Source: Candidatus Omnitrophota bacterium
Lineage (GTDB): Bacteria; Omnitrophota; Koll11; Gygaellales; Profunditerraquicolaceae
Length of the DNA stretch: 17,686 bases
Reading direction: 5' to 3'
Assembly (NCBI GenBank): GCA_028712045.1
Contig: JAQTRA010000014.1
Location: 1-17,686, forward strand
The position numbers were made by a program, and so were the translations under genes. Positions within the stretch are counted from its first letter, which is position 1. Every line of letters starts with the position of its first letter. Positions 1 to 7,549 of this stretch are shown here, piece by piece. Below the pieces are notes generated by a model that saw nothing but the letters and a program-made list of their open reading frames with translations, did no database searches and was not told where the DNA came from.

Positions 1-1913
1 GACTGGGTCTGCGCCGCAGCAGCAGATGCCAGCGCCAAAACGTCGGCCGCCAACGATAATACTGCTTCTGCCGGAACACCGCCGACGAGCACCATATCAG
101 TCAGGCCGGTATTTAATCCAGAAATAATCGCATTAGCTTTTTGAACTTTAGAGCCGCCTAAAATTGCCAAATGAGGTTTTAGTGGGTTACGGTCATTACG
201 GGCAGATTGAATTTCACTAACCATTAACCGGTCTGCTATGGTAGGCACACCGTTAAATCCGGTAATTCTATTACTTGAGCCGCCTAACGCTGAAAGGCCG
301 CCGAGAACAAGATAATCAATTAAAGGCCTTAAGGTGGGCACAAACCAGGGGCTTTCTTCCAGTGTTTTTCCGGTAACCGGATCTTTTGCCCGCACCTGCT
401 TTAACACAATAGCGTGGCCGGGTTGTAAATTTTGGATGGCTGCGACAGCTTTCTTACCGAAAAGGTCATTTATCGCGCTTACGCGGTTTCCTCCGGCTAT
501 ATTATTCAAAATCGTGGCGTGTTGATCAGGATTCTCAATGAATGCCGGGTCACCTGGCCGTCCCTGGTGAAAAACCACGACCACCTTGGCGCCATTGTCT
601 AATAATTCTTTTAGATTTTTCCCTGTTTGTGTGATGCGCCCGTGAGTTGCATCGGTTATCTCTCCGTCTTTTGCCGGTGCATTCATATCCGGGCTGTACA
701 AGACTATTTTGTTGCGTATGTTGATCGTCTTCCCGAAATCATCAAAAGTCGCTAACTTTACTTCAGCATCGTATGGGCCAGCGTTGATCGGCGAACTTAT
801 TGACGCAGTTATCCCTTTTGGTGAGACTAATCCTGCTTTCATCAGAGAGTTTGTAATCGGGCTGCTGATATTGGTTCCGTTGATTTTCATAGAAGCAAAA
901 TCCATGCCCCCGGAAAAATAAGACCGGATTACCTGACCAGTTGGCGTGTTTACTGTTTCCTTAATATTGTATTCGCCTTGCGCAAATGATTTTTTATAAG
1001 CTTCAAAATAGGTGGCTTTAGACCAGGCGGTCGTAGAAACCAGCCCGTTAAGATCTTTTCTGTCAATCCGCGAAGCATATTTACCGGTTTGATTGGTGTA
1101 TTTGGATTTAAACCAGCGGGAAAGAATAATCGAATAATAAGCCTGCCTTAAAGATGCATACCGCTTAGAAAGGTTTACTTCTTTAGTCAGTTTAGGGATG
1201 ATCAGTTCGCGGATCAGCTGGGAAGAATACTCATTTAAAGCTTTGGCGCGGGCATCGTTGAAATTGTAAACGCTGGAATCTTTAAGAATATCCTGCTCGA
1301 GCATTACCTTTAAAGTAGCTTTGTAAATATAAGCGTTATCTTTGGATTCGCGGACGATTATTTCATTAGGAACTATCCAGGGGCGGGTTAAGGTAGGTAT
1401 GCTTATTTCCTGGAAACCGTAAAGCTCTGCAGCTTTTTTATAAAGTTTATTCCAGTATTGCCTGCCTTCAGCAGTTTCCGGAGAAGTAAATTTAGCTGTG
1501 TCTTTTTTCAGTTGCAGGTCAGCTTCGAGCATGATTTTACCTACATCAGTTTTAGCTAACCAGTTATCGATGATACTGTCTTCTGAATCCGGGCGTAAGT
1601 TTACCCAAAATTTATCATTAGGCAGATTTACTCCTACCAAAAAATAATTTAAAAGTTTTTGAGTTGATTCATTAATCTGGGTTGGGTTAAGGTTTTTAAC
1701 ATCCCCTTTGTCCAGCATAACGTCAATATTATCATTAAGTGCGTCATAAGAGAAAAACCGGATATGGATTGGCCGGAATCTGTCAGGAGTTAATGCGCCC
1801 GGGGCCTTGCTTAAATGCCCGGTAAGGTTAATTTCCGTAGCAATGCTGGCGAAACCCAGCTGTTGAAAAAGTAAGCACAAGGAAATTAAAATAGAAGAAA
1901 TCTTACGCCCCAT
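1..1913 (-). CDS. Large predicted secreted protein with a divergent phosphoglycerate-kinase-like domain (3' end outside the window)
   Basis: The frame is open from an ATG at 1913 to the left edge (637 codons, no stop). The start is supported by a GGAGG Shine-Dalgarno sequence 7 nt upstream. Residues 1-22 form a signal peptide: a basic MGRK, a hydrophobic core and a likely cut after GFA. Residues about 23-385 match no family I can name; they include a conserved-looking stretch around WVNLRPDSED and a run of charged helices. From about residue 400 the sequence follows phosphoglycerate kinase: PDMNAP (family RVDFNVP), KDGEITD, HQGRP at 449-453 (family HLGRP), LKQVR (family LENVR), and LAILGGSKV ending at residue 590 (family AILGGAKV). 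The Arg of RVDFN is replaced by Ser, so activity is doubtful. The C-terminal half of the kinase fold lies beyond the edge. It has its own promoter and leader. Family assignment of the domain is fairly sure; function is unknown. Confidence 0.75.
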   Translation of the reverse strand, partial: MGRKISSILISLCLLFQQLGFASIATEINLTGHLSKAPGALTPDRFRPIHIRFFSYDALNDNIDVMLDKGDVKNLNPTQINESTQKLLNYFLVGVNLPNDKFWVNLRPDSEDSIIDNWLAKTDVGKIMLEADLQLKKDTAKFTSPETAEGRQYWNKLYKKAAELYGFQEISIPTLTRPWIVPNEIIVRESKDNAYIYKATLKVMLEQDILKDSSVYNFNDARAKALNEYSSQLIRELIIPKLTKEVNLSKRYASLRQAYYSIILSRWFKSKYTNQTGKYASRIDRKDLNGLVSTTAWSKATYFEAYKKSFAQGEYNIKETVNTPTGQVIRSYFSGGMDFASMKINGTNISSPITNSLMKAGLVSPKGITASISSPINAGPYDAEVKLATFDDFGKTINIRNKIVLYSPDMNAPAKDGEITDATHGRITQTGKNLKELLDNGAKVVVVFHQGRPGDPAFIENPDQHATILNNIAGGNRVSAINDLFGKKAVAAIQNLQPGHAIVLKQVRAKDPVTGKTLEESPWFVPTLRPLIDYLVLGGLSALGGSSNRITGFNGVPTIADRLMVSEIQSARNDRNPLKPHLAILGGSKVQKANAIISGLNTGLTDMVLVGGVPAEAVLSLAADVLALASAAAAQTQ

Positions 1914-1973
1914 TTTACAACCTCCTTTTAGATAAAAAGTTATTAAATACTTTTTAAAATACTTTAGAACCTG

Positions 1974-2012
1974 AAAAAAAGAAAGCCAAGCTGACCCTTA
2001 TCAGTTTGGCTT
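1974..2012 (-). terminator. Terminator-like hairpin with U tract inside the leader of the secreted-protein gene
   Basis: Read on the minus strand, 2012-2001 pairs with 1994-1983 (12 positions, one A-C mismatch, 6-nt loop). It is followed by U, C and seven U residues (1982-1974). This is the form of an intrinsic terminator, yet it lies about 60 nt upstream of the start codon at 1913 and downstream of the promoter, so it would act as an attenuator. The groEL operon already has its own terminator further upstream. On the plus strand the mismatch becomes a G-U pair, but no U tract follows there. Confidence 0.6.
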
Positions 2013-2068
2013 GATTATTAATTTCGTGGCAGATTCCCGGTCGTCCTCCGAAAACCGAGAAAATAATC
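2013..2068 (-). ncRNA. Candidate structured leader RNA (riboswitch-like aptamer), class not recognised
   Basis: On the minus strand, 2068-2062 (GAUUAUU) is fully complementary to 2019-2013 (AAUAAUC), giving a 7-bp closing helix. Immediately inside it, 2061-2054 pairs with 2041-2034 (8 bp including one G-U) and carries a 12-nt purine-rich loop with GGAGGACG. The return strand, UCUGCCACGAAAUU at 2033-2020, is left unpaired. The closing helix ends exactly where the terminator-like hairpin begins. Helix-on-helix packing next to a terminator is typical of transcription-attenuating riboswitches. I compared it from memory with c-di-GMP, cobalamin, guanidine, glycine, ZTP and fluoride classes and found no convincing match. 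It may be a known class I fail to recall, or protein-bound leader RNA. Confidence 0.45.
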
Positions 2069-2088
2069 GATTTTACCTAATTTTCCAA

Positions 2089-2117
2089 AATATAACATGA
2101 TCGGCTTAATTTGTCAA
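2089..2117 (-). promoter_or_regulatory. Sigma-70-type promoter for the secreted-protein gene
   Basis: A perfect -35 hexamer TTGACA (2117-2112) is followed, after a 17-bp spacer, by the -10 hexamer TATATT (2094-2089). Transcription would begin near 2082, giving a leader of about 170 nt before the ATG at 1913. The promoter lies just beyond the groEL terminator, so the secreted-protein gene is an independent unit. Confidence 0.75.
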
Positions 2118-2130
2118 GTTTTTTTTCGCC

Positions 2131-2170
2131 TAAAAGCAAGAGGGCGTAGATGAAATCTACGCCCTCTTGC
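2131..2170 (-). terminator. Intrinsic terminator of the groES-groEL operon
   Basis: There is a perfect 15-bp inverted repeat (2136-2150 with 2156-2170) and a 5-nt loop. On the minus strand it is followed by TTTTA and lies 27 bases after the groEL stop codon. It separates the chaperonin operon from the next promoter at 2117. Confidence 0.9.
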
Positions 2171-2197
2171 TGTACATGCTATATTTTCTAATTCTTT

Positions 2198-3838
2198 TTA
2201 ATACATTCCTCCGCCCATTCCACCCATACCGCCTCCAGGTGGCATCATTGGCATTTTTTCGTCTTTTTCAGGCTTATCCGCGATCAATGTTTCGGTTGTC
2301 AGCAATAGTGCAGCAATGCTGGCAGCATTTTGTAATGCTGAACGCGTTACTTTTGTCGGGTCAATTACACCAGCCTCGATCATATCGACATAAGCATCCT
2401 GGCTGACATCATATCCAATATTAGTTTTTTCGGTTTTGATCCTTTGGACAACCACGGAACCTTCCAGGCCTGCATTTTGGGCGATTTGCCTTAAGGGTTC
2501 TTCAATTGCGCGTTTTACAATATTTGCGCCAATTCTTTCATCCCCTTCAAGCTTTAGCTTATCTAAAGCAGCAATTGTGCGGATAAATGCAACTCCGCCT
2601 CCGGGAACGATTCCTTCTTGGCTGGCTGCGCGGGTAGCGTGTAATGCATCCTCAACCCGGGCTTTTTTTTCTTTCATTTCAGTTTCAGTGGCCGCACCGA
2701 CATTAATTACCGCAACCCCACCGGCTAGTTTAGCCAGGCGCTCCTGCAGTTTCTCTTTATCATAATCTGAGTCAGTGTCTTCGATTTGTTTCTTGAGCTG
2801 GGAAATCCTGGCGTTAATTGCCTGGTTTTTGCCGGCGCCTTCAACAATCGTGGAGTTTTCTTTGTCAATTTTAACTTTTTTTGCCCGGCCGAGATCTTCC
2901 ACATCAATATTTTCTAATTTGATGCCTAAATCTTCGGTTAAGGCTTTTCCACCGGTTAAAATAGCGATATCTTCCAGCATAGCTTTGCGCCGATCGCCAT
3001 AACCCGGAGCTTTTACTGCGCAGGCAACAAAAGTACCGCGGATTTTGTTAACTACCAAAGTCGCCAAAGCTTCACCGTCTACTTCTTCAGCGATGATCAG
3101 TAATGGTTTCCCCACGCGGGCAATTTTCTCTAAGAGAGGAAGAATATCTTTAATTGAGGATATTTTCTTCTCGTAAATGAGAATATAGGGATCTTCTAAA
3201 AGAACTTCCATTCTTTCGGTGTCAGTTACAAAATAAGGAGATAAATATCCCTGGTCAAATTGCATACCTTCCACAACCTCTAAGGTAGTGGCGGTGGATT
3301 TTGCTTCCTCAACCGTGATTACTCCATCTTTGCAGACTTTATCCATGGCTTCGGCAATTAATTCACCGATATTGGTATCTGAATTTGCGGCGATACTGGC
3401 TACCTGAGCGACCTCTTTCTTATCTTTGATCGGGGTAGAAAGCCGGCCTAACTCTTCAACTATTTTTTCCACTGCTTTTTCAATTCCCCGTTTTAAAGCC
3501 ATGGGATTTGATCCGGCAGTTACATTCTTTAATCCTTCGCGGTAAATTGATTCCGCTAGGACAGTAGCCGTGGTCGTTCCGTCGCCGGCGATATCGGAAG
3601 TTTTTTCGGCAACTTCTTTTACCATCTGAGCACCCATATTCTCAAAAGGATCCTCTAAATCAATTTCTTTGGCTACGGTGACTCCGTCTTTGGTGATAGT
3701 CGGTGAGCCAAATTTTTTGTCGATAACTACATTGCGGCCTTTAGGGCCCAAAGTTACTTTTACCGCTGCTGCCAGTTGCTCTACGCCGCTTAAAATCTTG
3801 CGGCGCGCGTCGTCACTATACAGTAATTGTTTTGACAT
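2198..3838 (-). CDS. groL: 60-kDa chaperonin GroEL
   Basis: This is the subunit of the double-ring cytosolic chaperonin that encloses and folds non-native proteins with ATP and the GroES lid. At 546 residues it has the usual family length. The N-terminal [11 protein letters not shown] (28-38), the ATP-site motif [12 protein letters not shown] (85-96) with the catalytic Asp, and the apical and intermediate domains are all recognisable. The C-terminus is the flexible Gly-Met tail, ending [11 protein letters not shown]. The ATG at 3838 is preceded by AAGGAGG and lies 9 bases after the groES stop, so the two are co-transcribed. Regulation is through the CIRCE operator upstream of groES. It appears intact and ordinary. 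Confidence 0.98.
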   Translation of the reverse strand: MSKQLLYSDDARRKILSGVEQLAAAVKVTLGPKGRNVVIDKKFGSPTITKDGVTVAKEIDLEDPFENMGAQMVKEVAEKTSDIAGDGTTTATVLAESIYREGLKNVTAGSNPMALKRGIEKAVEKIVEELGRLSTPIKDKKEVAQVASIAANSDTNIGELIAEAMDKVCKDGVITVEEAKSTATTLEVVEGMQFDQGYLSPYFVTDTERMEVLLEDPYILIYEKKISSIKDILPLLEKIARVGKPLLIIAEEVDGEALATLVVNKIRGTFVACAVKAPGYGDRRKAMLEDIAILTGGKALTEDLGIKLENIDVEDLGRAKKVKIDKENSTIVEGAGKNQAINARISQLKKQIEDTDSDYDKEKLQERLAKLAGGVAVINVGAATETEMKEKKARVEDALHATRAASQEGIVPGGGVAFIRTIAALDKLKLEGDERIGANIVKRAIEEPLRQIAQNAGLEGSVVVQRIKTEKTNIGYDVSQDAYVDMIEAGVIDPTKVTRSALQNAASIAALLLTTETLIADKPEKDEKMPMMPPGGGMGGMGGGMY

Positions 3839-3847
3839 GAATCCTCC

Positions 3848-4138
3848 TTATTTAATAATTGCCAAGATATCTTCTTCGCGTAAAATTAATAATTCTTCGC
3901 CTTCTTTGGTGGTAATTTCATTACCGGAATATTTTCCGTATAAAACCTTATCTCCGACTTTTACTTCCGGAGCTTGCACTGTGCCATTTTCCAGCATTTT
4001 GCCTTTTCCTACTGCTACAACTTTAGCTTCCTGTGGTTTTTCTTTAGCAGTATCAGGCAAGACAATCCCGCCTTTACTTTTATTTTCTGCCTCTAAAGGT
4101 TTAACCACGATGCGGTCACCCAATGGTTTAATCTCCAT
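3848..4138 (-). CDS. groS: 10-kDa co-chaperonin GroES
   Basis: GroES is the heptameric lid of the GroEL chaperonin. The 96-residue length is standard. The sequence starts [16 protein letters not shown], the canonical beta-strand opening. It has the mobile loop region [20 protein letters not shown] (about 19-38), whose GGIVLP contacts GroEL, and the typical [14 protein letters not shown] near residues 62-75. A GGGAGGT Shine-Dalgarno sequence precedes the ATG. It is the first gene of the groES-groEL operon, under a promoter whose start site is covered by the CIRCE operator. Confidence 0.98.
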   Translation of the reverse strand: MEIKPLGDRIVVKPLEAENKSKGGIVLPDTAKEKPQEAKVVAVGKGKMLENGTVQAPEVKVGDKVLYGKYSGNEITTKEGEELLILREEDILAIIK

Positions 4139-4167
4139 TTGCTACCTCCCTTTTGTAAATAAATAAT

Positions 4168-4194
4168 TTAGCACTCTTTTCCCTAGAGTGCTAA
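4168..4194 (-). promoter_or_regulatory. CIRCE operator (HrcA binding site)
   Basis: A perfect inverted repeat TTAGCACTC, 9-nt spacer, GAGTGCTAA matches the CIRCE consensus exactly. It begins at the last base of the -10 box and covers the predicted start of groES transcription, so bound HrcA would block initiation and release it on heat stress. The hrcA gene is not in this window. Confidence 0.97.
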
Positions 4195-4221
4195 TTATAG
4201 ATAAAAAAAATATCTTGTCAA
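4194..4221 (-). promoter_or_regulatory. Sigma-70-type promoter of groES-groEL
   Basis: The -35 hexamer TTGACA (4221-4216), a 16-bp spacer and the -10 hexamer TATAAT (4199-4194) are both perfect consensus matches. The promoter sits in the 97-base gap between the exported-protein gene and groES and overlaps the CIRCE operator by one base. I see no convincing terminator for the upstream operon in this gap, so some read-through into groES is possible. Confidence 0.88.
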
Positions 4222-4235
4222 GAGTTTTTTATTAA

Positions 4236-4868
4236 TTATAAACGTTTCCTTTTAATTTCCCGGGGGCAATTATTTTCGATGGAGACGATTTTATTATCGC
4301 TGTTGACCAAGTTAAATTTATCATTTTTATATTCAAAATTCAAAGTATAGTTAGTGCTCACAGTGTAAAAATACGGATTTATGTCACTGATATCTGAGGA
4401 GTGGTTCTTTTCAACATACAAGTCTTCTTTGATGATTACCAAGGCTTTATAAGGAGAAGTCATGGAATCGGTTTTACTCACGTCATTTTTAATTACACTA
4501 TAGTTGTATCCTCTTAAGTTGTATTGGTAAGGCGCCGGTGAAATTGGAAAAGTATGTGATAATTTTTCCCATTGTTGTTCAAGCCGGGTATCCATTTTGG
4601 CTTCTTTTTCTTTTTTAGCTGCTTCGGTCCAAGTGGTAATTACCTGCTCCAGTCGGGAATTTAACTTAATCAGCAGCTCATCTTGTTCTTTTTGTTTGCG
4701 GGCTTCATGGTTTTTAAGCGCCTGTTCATGCGCGATTCTGGCTGTTTCAATTTTATCTTCAGTTGTATCCGGGTCTGGTTCTTCGCTAAATGAATTTTTA
4801 ACCCCTAAGATAAAGAAAAAACAAGCCAGGATTATAGAAATTTTAAAAATTGCGGTTTTTGATTTCAT
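4236..4868 (-). CDS. Predicted exported coiled-coil protein of unknown function
   Basis: I do not recognise this 210-residue protein. Residues 1-28 form a signal peptide: a basic MKSK, a hydrophobic core at about 6-23, and a plausible cut after NSFS. There is a Cys in ILAC, but the following FFFILG makes a lipobox unlikely. Residues about 35-105 are rich in Glu, Lys, Ala and Gln and look like a long helix or coiled coil. After a Pro-rich break (FPISPAPYQY) the rest, about 115-205, alternates polar and aromatic residues as in a small beta domain. It ends in a basic KRKRL. The ATG at 4868 overlaps the end of coaX by 26 bases, and the nearest AAGGAA is too far upstream to be a good ribosome site, so translation may be coupled. 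It is the last gene of the long operon. A cell-envelope role is an inference from the signal peptide only. Confidence 0.7.
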   Translation of the reverse strand: MKSKTAIFKISIILACFFFILGVKNSFSEEPDPDTTEDKIETARIAHEQALKNHEARKQKEQDELLIKLNSRLEQVITTWTEAAKKEKEAKMDTRLEQQWEKLSHTFPISPAPYQYNLRGYNYSVIKNDVSKTDSMTSPYKALVIIKEDLYVEKNHSSDISDINPYFYTVSTNYTLNFEYKNDKFNLVNSDNKIVSIENNCPREIKRKRL

Positions 4869-5592
4869 TTTTATAGATAAGATTAATTCCTTTTAAAGTC
4901 AGATTATGGTCAATTTTTATCTTCAGATCAGCATATTTTTTGATTAAATCTATACTCCCTCCGGTGCCGATAATAAAGGTATTTTTTCCAATTTTACGTT
5001 TTAGTTTGTTGGCTAAGCCATTAACTAAAGCGCCGGCACCCAGCACCACTCCACTTAATATACTGTTTATTGTATCACGGCCAATAAGATTTTGGGGATA
5101 TTTTAGCGAAACTAGCGGCAGCAGCGCTGTTTTTTCATTTAAAGAAGCTAAAGAAATTCCTAATCCGGGGAGGATTAAGCCGCCGAGATAGGCTTGGTGT
5201 TTAGAGATTACGTCAAAGGTAATCGCTGTGCCCGAATCAATGATAATTAAAGGTGCTCCATAAAAAATTAATCCGGCATAGGCATTTACTAAACGGTCTT
5301 GGCCAACTTGATTTGGGTTTTGGTATAGATTTTTAATCGGTACTTTTAGGTTTTTCCCTAATATATAGGAGCGCTTAGCGGATATTTTGGTTAAATCTTT
5401 GGTAATCGCCTTGGTTAATTCAGGCACTACACTGCAAATGGCCGTATCGGTAATTTTTAAAGAGCCTATTTTTTTATGCAGCTTGTTAAAAGAATACAGT
5501 TTTGAAGGTAAATCAAAATTTTTTATAATCGAGTTTCCCCGGAAAATGCCAAAACTTATATTGGTATTACCGATATCAATTGCCAGTAGCAT
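4843..5592 (-). CDS. coaX: Type III pantothenate kinase
   Basis: CoaX phosphorylates pantothenate with ATP, the first step of coenzyme A synthesis. It belongs to the acetate kinase/Hsp70-actin fold superfamily and is unrelated to CoaA. The 249 residues are a normal length. Visible family motifs are the N-terminal phosphate loop AIDIGNTN (4-11) with the catalytic Asp, GQDRLVNAYAGL near residues 98-109, DSGTAITFD near 119-127 and GGLILPGL near 137-144, plus a C-terminal GTGGS. The ATG at 5592 is preceded by AAGGAG and overlaps the end of uvrB by 17 bases. A second coenzyme A gene, coaB, lies upstream in the same operon. Confidence 0.95.
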   Translation of the reverse strand: MLLAIDIGNTNISFGIFRGNSIIKNFDLPSKLYSFNKLHKKIGSLKITDTAICSVVPELTKAITKDLTKISAKRSYILGKNLKVPIKNLYQNPNQVGQDRLVNAYAGLIFYGAPLIIIDSGTAITFDVISKHQAYLGGLILPGLGISLASLNEKTALLPLVSLKYPQNLIGRDTINSILSGVVLGAGALVNGLANKLKRKIGKNTFIIGTGGSIDLIKKYADLKIKIDHNLTLKGINLIYKNEIKNRNF

Positions 5593-7549
5593 TCTTTAAC
5601 TCCTTGACTTTATCTCTTAAAGCGGCAGCTTTTTCAAATTGCAGATTGCGGGCAGCCAATTCCATTTCATATTCTAGCTCAAGAATATATTTATGCAACT
5701 GGTATTGTTCGCTGGTTTCTCCGGTCAGCCCCTGGACAAACTCTGAGGTGGTTTCTAAGTTTTCAATCCCCTGCTTGATTGTTTTTTTAATCGATTGAGG
5801 AGTAATCGCGTTTTCCTGATTAAATTTAAGCTGTAATTTTCTCCGGTGCCGGCTTTCGCTGATTGCTTTTCTCATCGATGGGGTTATTTGATTAGCATAC
5901 ATGATTACGGTTCCGTTGATATTTCGCGCCGCCCGGCCTCCGACCTGAATCAAACTGGTTGCCGAGCGTAAAAATCCCTCTTTATCAGCGTCTAATATTG
6001 CCACTAAAGATACTTCGGGTAAATCTAAACCCTCACGTAATAAATTTATTCCGACCAGGCAGTCAAATTTTTTTTCCCGTAATTCTTTTAAAATTTTAGA
6101 GCGCTCGATAGTTTTTATTTCAGAGTGCAGGTATTTTACTTTTAAACCGGCGTTGGTTAGGTAACTAGCCAGGTCTTCGGACATTCTTTTAGTAAGTGTG
6201 GTCACTAAAACCCGTTCGTTTTTCTTGGAGCGTTCTTTTATTTCCTTAATTAAATCTTCAATTTGCCCTTCTGTCGGTTTAACAATAATCTCCGGGTCAA
6301 GCAGCCCGGTCGGCCGGATAATCTGTTGGATAACTTTATTTTCGCTTAATTTTAATTCATATTCGTCTGGCGTAGCAGAGACAAAAATCAGTTGTTTCAC
6401 GGTTGCGTTAAATTCATTAAACTTTAGCGGGCGGTTATCCAGGCAGGAAGGCAACCGGAATCCGTAATCAACCAAGGTTTTTTTTCTGGCCTGATCCCCG
6501 GCGTACATACCTTTTATTTGCGGAATAGTAACATGTGATTCATCAATTATCGTTAAGAATTCTCCTTGAAAATAATCGATCATCGAGTATGGCCGGGAAT
6601 CGGCTGGACGGCCGCTTATGTGGCGGGAATAATTTTCAATTCCGTGGCAGTAGCCGATTTCTCTAAGCATCTCTAAATCATAATTTGTCCGCGATTCTAA
6701 GCGGTTTGCTTCCAGCAGTTTGTGCTGATCTTTTAAAGCCTTAAGCTGCTTGGCTAGTTCCTCTCTTATTGATTTAATTGCTGCGTCGGTTTTATCTTTA
6801 GAGGCAATAAAATGTTTTGCCGGGTAAACAGCGATTTTATCAACTTGGCTGATAATTTTTGCAATTAGCGGGTCAATTATTGAGATTTTTTCTATCTCGG
6901 ATCCATTCAGCTCTATGCGGATTGCTTTTTCCCAATAAGCAGGAAATATTTCAACTACATCTCCGCGGACCCTGATTTTTCCGCGTTTAAATTCGTAGTC
7001 ATTGCGTTCATATTGGATTTGAATAAATTTATCGATTAATTCTTCCCGGTTAATTTTTTGAGTTTTATTAATAATTACCAGCTGGTTTTGATAGTCAAGT
7101 GGTGAACCTAAGTTATAGATGCAGGAAACTGAAGCTACCACAATACAATCCGGCCGGCTCATTAAAGAAGTAGTAGCACTTAGGCGTAAGCGGTCAAGTT
7201 GCTCATTAATCGAGGAATCTTTTTCAATATAAGTATCGGTTTGGGGCAGGTAAGCTTCGGGCTGGTAGTAGTCGTAATAACTTACAAAATATTCAACTGC
7301 GTTATGCGGAAAAAACTCCAGGAATTCGGAATAAAGCTGAGCCGCCAGTGTTTTATTATGGGAAATTATTAAGGTAGGTAAGTTTACTTTGGCAATAACG
7401 TTGGCTAAGGTAAAAGTTTTTCCGCTTCCGGTGACCCCCAGAAGCGTAGCATAACGTTTTTGGGTCTTGATTGCTTTCGTCAGCTCGTTGATTGCTTTAG
7501 GCTGATCGCCAAGTGGAGAAAATTTGCTGACTAGTTTAAATCTTTGCAT
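5576..7549 (-). CDS. uvrB: Excinuclease ABC subunit B (UvrB)
   Basis: UvrB is the damage-verifying helicase-like subunit of nucleotide excision repair; it receives DNA from UvrA and recruits UvrC. The 657 residues are close to the usual length of about 670. In order one sees Walker A GVTGSGKT (38-45), the aromatic beta-hairpin YYDYYQPEAYLP (about 91-102) that inserts at the lesion, the DESH Walker B box, the SATP motif, the helicase C-terminal segment GINLLREGLDLPEV, and the C-terminal UVR helical hairpin (LEYEMELAARNLQFEKAAAL) that binds UvrC. The start overlaps nadC by 19 bases and has no strong ribosome site, which suggests translational coupling. uvrA and uvrC are not in the window. Confidence 0.98.
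   Translation of the reverse strand: MQRFKLVSKFSPLGDQPKAINELTKAIKTQKRYATLLGVTGSGKTFTLANVIAKVNLPTLIISHNKTLAAQLYSEFLEFFPHNAVEYFVSYYDYYQPEAYLPQTDTYIEKDSSINEQLDRLRLSATTSLMSRPDCIVVASVSCIYNLGSPLDYQNQLVIINKTQKINREELIDKFIQIQYERNDYEFKRGKIRVRGDVVEIFPAYWEKAIRIELNGSEIEKISIIDPLIAKIISQVDKIAVYPAKHFIASKDKTDAAIKSIREELAKQLKALKDQHKLLEANRLESRTNYDLEMLREIGYCHGIENYSRHISGRPADSRPYSMIDYFQGEFLTIIDESHVTIPQIKGMYAGDQARKKTLVDYGFRLPSCLDNRPLKFNEFNATVKQLIFVSATPDEYELKLSENKVIQQIIRPTGLLDPEIIVKPTEGQIEDLIKEIKERSKKNERVLVTTLTKRMSEDLASYLTNAGLKVKYLHSEIKTIERSKILKELREKKFDCLVGINLLREGLDLPEVSLVAILDADKEGFLRSATSLIQVGGRAARNINGTVIMYANQITPSMRKAISESRHRRKLQLKFNQENAITPQSIKKTIKQGIENLETTSEFVQGLTGETSEQYQLHKYILELEYEMELAARNLQFEKAAALRDKVKELKNATGN

Noticed and set aside
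334..921. Two short plus-strand frames near the left edge
   Set aside because: Both are antisense to the continuous minus-strand frame encoding the phosphoglycerate-kinase-like domain.
1974..2082. Leader considered as a c-di-GMP (GEMM) or cobalamin riboswitch
   Set aside because: The diagnostic GEMM GACGCAAAGCC segment and the B12-box pattern with its surrounding helices are absent. Only isolated words such as GCCAC resemble them.
2136..2170. Perfect 35-base inverted repeat considered as a transposon end or integration site
   Set aside because: Its place just after the groEL stop, its 5-nt loop and the T run on the minus strand fit an intrinsic terminator. No transposase or target duplication is present.
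3669..4166. Plus-strand open frame of 165 codons opposite groES and the groEL start
   Set aside because: It is antisense to two certain genes, has no ribosome site and resembles no protein. It is a shadow of their codon use.
4195..4235. Possible terminator between the long operon and groES
   Set aside because: Only a T run and a very short CTTG/CAAG palindrome with almost no loop are present, and this palindrome is the -35 region. No credible stem was found.
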